This document shows positions 56,480 through 64,000 of a stretch of 64,000 nucleotides of DNA, piece after piece. Every line of letters begins with the position of its first letter. The first letter of the stretch is position 1. The stretch is from Miscanthus floridulus. Lineage: Eukaryota > Streptophyta > Magnoliopsida > Poales > Poaceae. The stretch is taken from NCBI RefSeq assembly GCF_019320115.1, contig NC_089581.1, positions 13,301,152 to 13,365,151 of the forward strand, given 5' to 3'. The notes below the pieces were generated by a model. The model searched no databases. It saw only the letters and a list, made by a program, of their open reading frames with translations, and had not been told where the DNA came from. The translations under genes and the position numbers were made by a program.

Positions 56480-57430
56480 CTAGCGGTGTCTCAACATATT
56501 GTCTACCTTACGGTCTTCTTTGTGCCATCGTAACAATTTTGCATGTTCTTTGTTTCTGAACAGACGTTTCAAGCGTGGTATTATAGGAGCATACCACATA
56601 ACCTTGGCAGGGATTTTCTTACGCGGACGTTCGCCCTCAACATCACCAGGGTCATCTCGCCTGATCTTATACCGCGACGCATGGCATACCGGGCATGCAT
56701 CCAATTTCTCGTACTCTTTGCCACGGTATAGGATGCAGTCATTAGGACATGCATGTATCTTCTCTATTTCTAGCCCCATAGGACAGACAACTTGTTTTGC
56801 TTTGTAGGTAGTGGCGGGCAATTCATTGTACTTCGGAAGCATCTTCTTTTGGATTTTTAGTAACTCTCCAAATCCCTTGTCAGATACACCATTCTTTGCC
56901 TTCCATTGCAGCAATTCTAGTGTGGTTCCCAATTTTTTCTGCCCTGCATCACAAGTTGGGTACAACAATTTCTTGTGATCTTCTAGCATCCGCTCGAACT
57001 TGATCTTCTCCTTTTCACTTTCACATTCTCTTTGTGCATCACGAATGACCTGATAAAGATCATCAGCCGGCTCATCTTCTGCGGCTACCTCTTCTTCAGC
57101 TTCTCCCATTGCAGTATCATTGAAGCACGCACCATCAGAAATAATATCATTGTCGTCCCATTGTTCTTCTTCACATTCTTCCATTATAACACCGGTTTCT
57201 CCGTGCTTTGCCCAACAAATATAGTTTGGCATGAAACCCGACTTGAATAAGTGTGAATGAAGAGTCTTTGAGTAAGGATATTCCACCGTATTCTTACATA
57301 TGGCACATGGGCAGCACATGAAACCGTCGCGTTTGTTTGCCTCGGCCGCATGTAACAAAGAATGCACGCCGTCAATGAACTCTTGGGAGCGGCGATCAGC
57401 ATTATACATCCAATAACGGCTCATCTGCAT
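56480..57430 (-). CDS. CACTA-B TNP2 N-terminal domain fragment
   Basis: The open frame is 316 residues on the minus strand. Residues 3-75 are the Transpos_assoc domain (SRYWMYNADRRSQEFIDGV; then MCCPCAICKN and the HLFKSGFMPNYICWAKHGE block). An acidic linker follows, then the TNP2 block shared with CACTA-A (NGVSDKGFGELL, CPMGLEIEKIHACPNDCILY, DACPVCHASRYK). It stops at RKVDNMLRHR exactly where the Transposase_21 catalytic region should begin. Next on that strand comes the protease part. Intact TNP2 proteins are over 900 residues, so this is a deletion product. The frame itself is unbroken. Confidence 0.85.
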   Translation of the reverse strand: MQMSRYWMYNADRRSQEFIDGVHSLLHAAEANKRDGFMCCPCAICKNTVEYPYSKTLHSHLFKSGFMPNYICWAKHGETGVIMEECEEEQWDDNDIISDGACFNDTAMGEAEEEVAAEDEPADDLYQVIRDAQRECESEKEKIKFERMLEDHKKLLYPTCDAGQKKLGTTLELLQWKAKNGVSDKGFGELLKIQKKMLPKYNELPATTYKAKQVVCPMGLEIEKIHACPNDCILYRGKEYEKLDACPVCHASRYKIRRDDPGDVEGERPRKKIPAKVMWYAPIIPRLKRLFRNKEHAKLLRWHKEDRKVDNMLRHR

Positions 57431-57512
57431 TACATGACATAAATATCATATTAAAACCTAGATCATAATTAATTATTTATACAACATGCGTGCCACCACA
57501 AAAGATACAAAT

Positions 57513-57719
57513 TTATGAAAGCATCGCTACAATGTAGACAATCCCAACTACCACTAAAAGAACTAAAGCTAAAATACATTTCAGGAGCACAAGGATTTCG
57601 CGACCAATCTCAACTAAAACAGACAGATCCCCCGATTGTGCAACATCTTTGGGCTTCTTCGGCTGGATCACTGCCTCATTAGCCGCCGTATCTGCCTGTT
57701 GTGCAAGATATTTTTGCAC
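57513..57719 (-). CDS. Small exon with one membrane helix (CACTA-B)
   Basis: The 68-residue frame has an Ala/Gln/Lys-rich start and a strongly hydrophobic C-terminal stretch (LLKCILALVLLVVVGIVYIV). The pattern of GRF zinc finger followed by a coiled or polar linker and a C-terminal membrane helix occurs in small GRF proteins of grasses, so this is probably the second exon of the gene starting at 58048. Confidence 0.55.
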   Translation of the reverse strand: MQKYLAQQADTAANEAVIQPKKPKDVAQSGDLSVLVEIGREILVLLKCILALVLLVVVGIVYIVAMLS

Positions 57720-57835
57720 GAGTTCAACATACTCTTCCTCCCAGTAGAAGCCTGAACATCGTCCACTGCCATCCCACTGAAATTAAAACAAAAAATTAGA
57801 ACTTTAATCACAACCATCATGAAAATAGGTATAAA

Positions 57836-58048
57836 CTAACCATAATCATTAAATACGATAAAATAACTCACATTGCAATCCGGACACTTGTAGAAGATAC
57901 GATCCTTGTTGGGACCCTCCTTCTTCACTCGGTACTCCATCACAATCTTCGTCTCATCACGACACTTGCCGTATGGAATGAGAGGAAGGCCCGGCCTAAG
58001 TCGCTTTGGAAACCCATGAGAGGCCGAGGACCCGGAAGCAGTTGCCAT
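57836..58048 (-). CDS. GRF-type zinc finger exon (CACTA-B)
   Basis: The minus-strand frame starts at ATG 58046-58048, with an Ala/Ser-rich leader then PLIPYGKCRDETKIVMEY, NKDRIFYKCPDCN: the CxxG-like start, aromatic core and CxxC end of a GRF zinc finger (about 45 residues), a single-stranded nucleic acid binding module. It likely splices to 57719-57513. It is the first gene downstream of the TATA box at 59260-59270 on this strand. It could be a captured host gene or an accessory gene. Confidence 0.6.
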   Translation of the reverse strand: MATASGSSASHGFPKRLRPGLPLIPYGKCRDETKIVMEYRVKKEGPNKDRIFYKCPDCNVSYFIVFNDYG

Positions 58049-58260
58049 CTACTCTCTATACTCATTTTTTAATACACTATAAATTTCTCCTTTTATAAAC
58101 AAATAAAATTAACAAACTATAAAATTATCTAGATCTCTAAACAATGATATTTTTAATGGTCATTGTGTTCTCGTCTTTTACTGCGGCAGGTAAGTAATTC
58201 ATATGATATTTCCGCAAATTAACAGAAGAATGGGAATGTACACATATAACAGACTACTAC

Positions 58261-58602
58261 GTTTAGGTACGGTGATTGACAGACTACTGCGACGATATCG
58301 GGACATGTGAATAAATAACCATCCGTACTAGTTGACCTTGCTTACGTGATCAGCTCGGCGAGCATGTCTCCACCGGACGGCACCGTACTTGGTCAAGGAA
58401 GAGCTCCGATTCTACGAGGAAGGGAACACGGTCTTCCACGACCGTTGTCGCTCTCCCTCGTAGAATCAAAGCTCCTCCTTGACGTCCGTTACCGCTCGGC
58501 AGAGAACATCCTCGCCGACCTGAACACGGTCCGCAAGTTCAACTAGTAAGGATTTGCTATAATTTTCTAACTATTTTCTAACTTTATATTTATATATACT
58601 AC
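58261..58602. repeat. 342-bp tandem duplication, copy 1
   Basis: Nearly identical to 58603-58940 (a handful of substitutions), so a recent duplication. It contains one long hairpin. Confidence 0.92.
58393..58482 (-). ncRNA. Long hairpin, copy 1 (possible small-RNA precursor)
   Basis: Arms 58393-58419 and 58456-58482 (27 nt each), loop 36 nt. As DNA, and as a plus-strand RNA, the arms have 3 mismatches. As a minus-strand RNA all 27 pairs form, 24 Watson-Crick plus 3 G-U. Minus is the strand of the CACTA-B genes and the hairpin lies in the presumed 5' leader. The small-RNA role is inferred from shape only. Confidence 0.5.
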
Positions 58603-58940
58603 GTTTAGGTACGGTGATTGACAGACTACTGCGACGATATCGGGACATGTGAATAAATAACCATCCGTACTAGTTGACCTTGCTTACATGATCAGCTCGG
58701 CGAGCATTTCTCCACCGAACGACACCGTACTTGGTCAAGGAAGAGCTCCGATTCTACGAGGAAGGGAACACGGTCTTCCACGACCGTTGTCGCTCTCCCT
58801 CGTAGAATCAAAGCTCCTCCTTGACGTCCGTTACCGCTCGGTAGAGAACATCCTCGCCGACCTGAACACGGTCCGCAAGTTCAACTAGTAAGGATTTGCT
58901 ATAATTTTCTAACTATTTTCTAACTTTATATTTATATATA
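58603..58940. repeat. 342-bp tandem duplication, copy 2
   Basis: Second copy of 58261-58602. Confidence 0.92.
58735..58824 (-). ncRNA. Long hairpin, copy 2
   Basis: Same arms as copy 1 (58735-58761 and 58798-58824), with no change in either arm. Confidence 0.5.
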
Positions 58941-59259
58941 CTTTAACCTTCTTTCATGTAAATATACAAGCTTGAAGTGATTTTGAGCTCAAATTGTTTA
59001 CAAATGAAAAAAACCACAATAAAGAACCATAAATATATATAGTGAACAAAACGGCATAAGATAATGGTAAAAAATGAGAGTATGAGATTGGTAACCTTTA
59101 CAACTGAAGAATCGACGGAGGAATCGAAGAAATCGACGGAGGAATCGAAGAATGGATGGAGGAACAATGGAGGGAGGGAGGAAGCAAGAACACTACTGTA
59201 GTGAGCTTCAAAATGTGCTGAGCTCGGGCTCGGGGCCGGGAGGAAGGAGGAGACGGCCG

Positions 59260-59270
59260 ATTTATAAAGG
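59260..59270 (-). promoter_or_regulatory. TATA box of CACTA-B
   Basis: Minus-strand CCTTTATAAAT lies within 10 bases of the last subterminal CCGGGACTAAA word, followed on that strand by a CT-rich leader. Confidence 0.6.
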
Positions 59271-59274
59271 GAGA

Positions 59275-59545
59275 ACATTTAGTCCCGGTTGATGGATCCA
59301 ACCGGGACTAAAGGTAACTTTCCAACCCCGGGCGCAGCCACGGCCCGGGAGTAGACCTTTACTCCCGGTTGGAGCCACCAACCGGGAGTAAAAGTATACC
59401 TTTAGTCCCGGTTGGTGGCTCCAACCGGGACTAAAGGTCCCTGCCACCTCTATCTGGCGCAGTAGCCGTTGGGCAGGGACCTTTAGTCCCGGTTGGAGCC
59501 TCCAACCGGGACTAAAGGTATTTCTAGTCCCGGGGGCAAAAAATT
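59275..59545. repeat. CACTA-B right subterminal array
   Basis: About eight CTTTAGTCCCGGTT / AACCGGGACTAAAG words (some as TTTACTCCCGG) in both orientations. Confidence 0.88.
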
Positions 59546-59598
59546 CCGGGACTAGAGCCCATTTTGGTCGAGGATCAAAGGTCTGTTCTCTACTAGTG

Positions 59599-59601
59599 GA
59601 T
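59599..59601. repeat. CACTA-B target-site duplication, right
   Basis: GAT, matching 54428-54430. Confidence 0.85.
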
Positions 59602-62349
59602 ATATTACGGCGAAAAGACACGGATGACACAACATGACAGCGGCTTTCACCCCGTTTCACAAACTTTCTGCCGTTTTGCTCCCTTTGATCCCTTCTTTAA
59701 GCTTGTCAACCTTCCATTTTCCATTCCACAGCTTTTTTTTCAGTCAAAGCTTGTCGCCATGATGGATCCTCTATAGTAGCTGTAGTGGATAATGCTAGTA
59801 AATACCTAGTATTATATAGGAGATTAGCGTGCGCTCACTGGCATGTTTGTTCGTTGCCACTTCAAGCAAGATATATACAATGCGTTTTATTTTTCATAAT
59901 ATCTGCTAGCAAACATACTCGTGCATTGTAGTACAATTTTACACGGTCACCTGAGTCAGAGCACATCAATAATGAGCTAGTTATCTTTGTCAGATTTAAT
60001 TGGTTTGGCCAACCATATTTCAACTTAATAAGATAAATTTTAATGTTCATAATAAATGCTAAATATAATAAAGATTTAATTTATTCAGTATGGTAAATTA
60101 ACTGATGATTGCCTCAGCCCAATGAGTGGCTATTGTATGCACTTGTCGTGAATTAAAAAAAAAGTGGAAGGCAAACTACATGTGGACGCATGCAACACGG
60201 CACAGGCTTAGGTTGAGCAACGCCAACAATGTCTTTGCCGCTCTAAATTATAACCAACACCATGTTGGAGCAGGATACATTCTACTGGGCCCTCATCTCA
60301 AGTCTACGTTTACCACCTAGGCCTTTAATTCCTGTTGTGGGTATATGTTTGCCACCTGTGAGAGCGAAAAAGAATGGAGTAAGGAACGATGGGTCGAGGG
60401 AAAAAGAGGTGTGAGAGCGAGGGGCATATGAACCGAAGAGAAAGTGGCAAACTAAGAAGGTTAGAAGAGTGAGAGATGAACAATACTATTTTTAGTACTC
60501 CATTAGATATGTAGATAACACGTATAGATAGTTTCTTAGTTCTACAGTTCTCTTATCATATACAGTAATCTTTTTATTATCAGCATACAGTTTTTTGTTT
60601 TTCCTAGAGGATTTATTACTTATCTTGCTCAGTCTCCGCAAGACCGCAAGCCACACGTAGTAGCACCACAAAGAGAGGTCACTGAGAATCTGCAGTGGCC
60701 CAGGACGACCGGGCCGGGCCCATGGGCCGTTGATACCATGTGGGCCCAACGACGCTGCGGGTCCCGCCACCTGGCCCGGCTGCTCCTCCCTCCCGCGGCA
60801 GCGCGTGCGCGGCTGTCGGCCGCCTCGCCCTCCGTTCTTCCACCCCGTTCCCCACGCTCCACAGGGCCGCTGATTGAACAGACCATTTCTCACCCTACCC
60901 TGATGCTCTGGGTTCCAGAACCAGAAGTGAACTGACATAAGCAAGGTTTGCATCTGTTAATTAACCCATAGTATTATGCATCTTTCTGCAGGTGTGGCCA
61001 CTACTCATCCGTTAACCAATTGGGTGAAGCCTGCTTGCGAGTTGCTACTGTATGCATATATAAAACTTCTGGAGTGATCACTACTCATCTGGGGCATTGT
61101 TTACTTGCTTCACAGCAGATGCCCTTTCAGCTCATCTTTTCTTGGAACCGCACTTGGGCATGGCTATCTCCTCCAGGGCAGGCACCATGTGGAGCTGTGG
61201 AGCGTGACTGCGTGAGTGACATGATGGACTGGTGCTTCAAATGGGAAAGCCACTTTTTGCTGTGGGTTAGTCCTTTTTAACACACAATTTGTCTGGTTCA
61301 GCACCCATCTCCTTCTGCTAACACCAGATTATTACTAGCTTCCCAGTGCAATTAGCTAGGGTAGGAGTGTACCTCATCCTCATGCATGTGGTCTTGGGAG
61401 TGGGGACTGAGGAGTGAGGACGGAGGAACGGGAAGAACGGCAATCAGCATGTTCGCTGGTTGGTTTCTGGGCTGATAAGCCCGGCTGGTGCTGATTTGTT
61501 GTGAGAGGAAAACACTGTTGGCTGGCTGATAAGCCCTGGCTGAAACCGAGCAGGCTTAATGGCTGGACTGGACCACTTGCCGGCCCAGGGCCTGGCCCTC
61601 CCACAGAGCACTGCACTGCACTGACCAGAAGGAGAGTACCCAGTCCTTGCCCCCAAATCATGCATGATAATGAGCACTGACTGGTCCATGAATGGGGAAT
61701 TTGTACACCTTGTAGCATATCAAAATGTTTCAGGACTGTTTCTTGCATCATCATGATCTGCTTAAAATAAAAGCAGTCAAACCGGAGTCAATCTTGGCGT
61801 GCACTGAGAAGAAAATCTTCATCACTCGGCTAATACTGCATTTCATGCCCTGATCCCATGTGTCTGATTAGCAGGCATTAATTTCACATCCAATGATCTG
61901 AGCTTGACATGAGCTTCCTTTTATATAACAAAAAATGTTAACCGCTTCAGTTGAAAGAACATGATTATGGTAAAAACCTCTTGTTCTATCACTTGGATCA
62001 TGATGATGGTATTCTGGAGCGTCCCCTGCTGTACCTACCAAAACCCTAACTTCGAAATGAAAACAGGTGCGACGGTAGAGAAAAAAGGACTGTCCGGTGT
62101 AAAATGATTTAAAGCTGCTGTTGACGCATTGTATACACATTGAAAGAATAGAGGTCCACTGACGTATTGCTGTCGTCCAAAAGCTTATCTTTCACCTTAC
62201 ATTTGATTACGCAAAGGCACATGCAATTTAGGCGGTGGTCCATTTCTTAACCCTGTAGGAGTAGTCCTGTTTCCCCCTTGTTCCTGAACCTCTGCAAGAA
62301 CAGGGCCACAGTGATGTATGCTTTTATCGTTCGGCTTCGGCATGCCTAG
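59602..62349. other. Intergenic DNA upstream of the host gene
   Basis: No supported gene. It holds one MITE-like element (61445-61557). GC-rich frames near 60492-60953 overlap on both strands and show no domain. Confidence 0.45.
61445..61557. mobile_element. MITE-like element
   Basis: Contains 'gctgataagccc' and 'gctgataagccct' on either side of 'tgatttgttgtgagag' and 'aaaacactgttggctgg', the layout of a very common small grass MITE. The ends are near 'catgttcgctgg' and 'ccgagcaggc'; the target duplication was not resolved. Confidence 0.6.
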
Positions 62350-62512
62350 TTAAAAATACGGCCACTGTGAAAGGAATCTTACATCATTCGTGTCTTGTCT
62401 CCTGCTGCTCTTTTCTTCACAGTCCAGAGAGAAGCGGTTCAGAGAGACAGAGAGAGGCAGGAGCTGCACTGCATGCTTGCTCTGCTTGTGGAGTGGAGTG
62501 GAGATGGATGTG

Positions 62513-62520
62513 TATATAAG
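62513..62520 (+). promoter_or_regulatory. Possible TATA box of the host gene
   Basis: TATATAAG follows a region with 'agagagacagagagagg'. It lies about 100 bases before a strong splice-donor-like GTGAGT (62609) or a second one at 62660, so a 5' UTR intron ending at 62997 (TTCATTGCAG) is likely. Confidence 0.45.
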
Positions 62521-63031
62521 GGAAAGCCTGTGGCCTTTGGAGCCATACAATGATCAGAAACTGAGAGTGGCAAGCGCCAAGGAGTAGTTAGAGCTCAGTA
62601 GGATACAGTTTGTGAGTCACTTCTCTGACATCCACGGCCACGGGTAGCAGTTACACTAGGTGAGGAATGAACTCCTTCCTTTTGATTCCACTCTGATTTG
62701 CTCATCAAGCTTCAATGCTCCCTTCAATCATTCTTAAGCTCTGGAAGTTAGGAGTGAGATGCTTTCAGGCTTACCTACCCTTCTCATTGTAGTAAACATA
62801 TTTTGGATGACACCTTCAAATAACAATCACACTTATTTCAGTCTTATATTTTCCCTTGTACCCGTTGTCCTTCATTTCTCTTTCTTTCTTTCCTCTGCAT
62901 GTAATGTTGCATTTCTCGATTTCAGTTCAGAAACTTACATTCTTATTATTGCATAGTACTCACCTCTTGGCTCTTGCTTAAATTCACTTCATTGCAGATT
63001 GAAAGAGATAGTGAGAAGCACTACTCTCACA

Positions 63032-63799
63032 ATGCCCATGGAGCAAGCATTCAGGCACTGCGATAAAGACACGCTGAAGATGGCCATGCTGAAACATGAA
63101 GAGACTTTCAGACAGCAAGTAAGCTCAAATGCTTAGAGAGGTTTCCAGCATTTGAAGCTGCTAGTCTTCAGAATAAATTAAAGCACAGTACACTGATCGA
63201 CTTCTTCTTCTCTGATGCCACAGGTTCACGAGCTCCATCGCCTATACAGGATTCAGAAGCTTCTGATGCGAGACCTCAAACGGGAGCTCAAGAACCAGAG
63301 GAACCTGTCCACCTCGCCGAACGGCAGCTGCACCGAGTACAACATAGGAGCTCTCAGCATGTGCACCTATGAGCACCGCTACGCCGCTCGCGGCCGCGGC
63401 GGACACGTAGCAGCGGCGACGCCGACGCCGCGCACCGCTCTCAGCCTCGACGTCGTGGCGCCAGTCATCGAGTACGTGCGGAGCGCGGAGGAGGAGGACG
63501 ACGACGAAGCGGAGGAAACCGACGACGACGCAGAGCTGGAGCTCACGCTCGCCGTGGGCGGGGGCGGGGCCAAGAAGAGGTACGGCGAGTACCCGTCCGG
63601 TGGGGAGAGTCTCTCGTCGTCGTCCACGGAGTCCGACGTGCTCACCGTCTCCGGCCGTGAGTGGCGTCAGGCGCGCGGCACGCCGTATCACAAGAGGAGG
63701 CCGGCGACTGGGCTGGACGTGGTGCAGGTGGAGGACGGCGTCGGGGTCCAGCCGCCGCCGCCGCTGCTGTTCCACTGGCTCAGCCTCGAGATGGCATGA
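63032..63799 (+). CDS. Plant-specific protein with DUF863-like motif and EAR-like motif, two coding exons
   Basis: Exon 63032-63118 (29 codons, ATG in MPMEQAF), intron 63119-63223 (GTAAGC...CCACAG), exon 63224-63799 (191 codons plus TGA), 220 residues in total. The junction restores MLKHEETFRQQVHELHRLYR, IQKLLM, the N-terminal motif shared by plant DUF863-family and related small nuclear proteins. A middle acidic run (EEEDDDEAEETDDDAE) leads into ELELTLAVG, an LxLxL EAR-type repression motif, and the C-terminus is LLFHWLSLEMA. GC-rich codon use at third positions is typical of grass genes and unlike the transposons beside it. A role in transcriptional repression is an inference from the EAR-like motif. 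A start further upstream in the same frame is possible, since the exon is open back to 62998. Confidence 0.85.
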
Positions 63800-64000
63800 C
63801 GCGATAAGAGGAGGCAAGAGCACATTGCATGTGTTAGTTGCTGCTTGCAGTGTCAGGGTGTTGACTTGCTACTGTTCTTCAGTTGAATGCTTTCTGTGTG
63901 TTCAGGTTTAGTGATGGATCAAGTCTAGAAATCAATAATTGACTAGTTGTTCAGGAGAATATGTAGGAGAGTCTTCCAAAGCATAAGGAGAATGTGGGGG
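63800..64000 (+). other. Presumed 3' UTR of the host gene
   Basis: AT-richer, non-coding, running to the window edge. Confidence 0.5.

Larger units (their letters stand above)
54431..59598 (-). mobile_element. CACTA-B, complete ends, transposase core deleted (5.17 kb)
   Basis: Terminal inverted repeats are CACTGGTAGAGAACCGAGCTTTA (as two blocks) on the left and CACTAGTAGAGAACAG then ACCTTTG on the right (reverse complement), with 3-bp target duplication GAT on both sides. Subterminal CTTTAGTCCCGG / CCGGGACTAAAG words fill 54445-54670 and 59275-59545. All genes run on the minus strand: GRF zinc-finger exon, a membrane-anchored exon, TNP2 N-terminus, and Ulp1-like protease. The DDE-bearing middle of TNP2 is missing, so it can only move with help from another copy. 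Confidence 0.88.

Noticed and set aside
58346..58888. Two identical-looking 66-codon plus-strand frames
   Set aside because: They lie in the tandem duplication over the hairpins, on the strand opposite to the CACTA-B genes; better explained by RNA structure than by a protein.
60492..60953. Minus-strand 153-codon frame
   Set aside because: A GC-rich stretch with an equal plus-strand frame; nothing recognisable.
63242..63823. Minus-strand 193-codon frame
   Set aside because: Antisense shadow of the host gene's GC-rich second exon.

Overview
This is plant nuclear DNA from the repeat-rich part of a grass genome, probably a panicoid (sorghum, sugarcane or maize-like) species. That placement is inferred from the element types: Sirevirus-like Ty1/copia elements with very long internal regions, a chromodomain gypsy element with a 4.75 kb LTR, two CACTA families carrying Ulp1-like proteases, and an Ac-type hAT. 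There are no prokaryotic features. About 95% of the window is transposable element. The only convincing host gene lies at the right edge (63032-63799).

Left part (1-37032), nested retrotransposons. Positions 1-4890 hold LTR/UTR-type sequence of a copia-like element, split by a 2.8 kb hAT transposon (1381-4168) that has an 8-bp target duplication and an internal deletion in its transposase gene. A second, old and heavily broken copia element (Copia-1, about 4895-15652) follows, with a minisatellite-bearing LTR, Met-tRNA primer site, gag, pol and a third open-frame region. A minus-strand gypsy chromovirus interrupts Copia-1 (3' LTR 15653-20405, pol 20406-22892 and 36143-37032). The gypsy reverse transcriptase is split in turn by a young, nearly complete copia element (Copia-2, 22893-36142; two LTRs of about 1575 bp, about 2% different by eye; 5-bp target duplication GGGAC). 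Copia-2 has intact gag and pol frames. Its third frame downstream of pol runs about 820 codons with 16 in-frame TAG codons, no TAA, no TGA and no frameshift before its end. This is the most unusual signal in the window.

A 100-N assembly gap (37033-37132) breaks the gypsy element and the start of the next one.

Middle part (37133-50950), CACTA-A. It holds a broken TNP2 transposase, an unrecognised multi-exon gene, an exon with an RNase H1 N-terminal (caulimovirus-VI type) domain, and a second gene ending in a Ulp1-like (C48) protease whose His/Asp/Cys residues are still readable. Subterminal CACTG(C/T)CGGTTT palindromes occur at the right end and also internally, where they directly precede TATA boxes. 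tRNA-like modules flank the internal part in opposite orientations.

Right part (50951-64000). A mosaic of small LTR-like repeats (51700-52460) is followed by low-copy intergenic DNA. A complete, precisely bounded second CACTA element comes next (CACTA-B, 54431-59598, target duplication GAT). It has lost the transposase core but keeps the TNP2 N-terminus, a Ulp1-like protease, a GRF zinc-finger exon and a tandem pair of long RNA hairpins. Intergenic DNA with one MITE-like element then leads to the host gene, a small plant-specific protein with a DUF863-like N-terminal motif and an LxLxL (EAR-like) motif.
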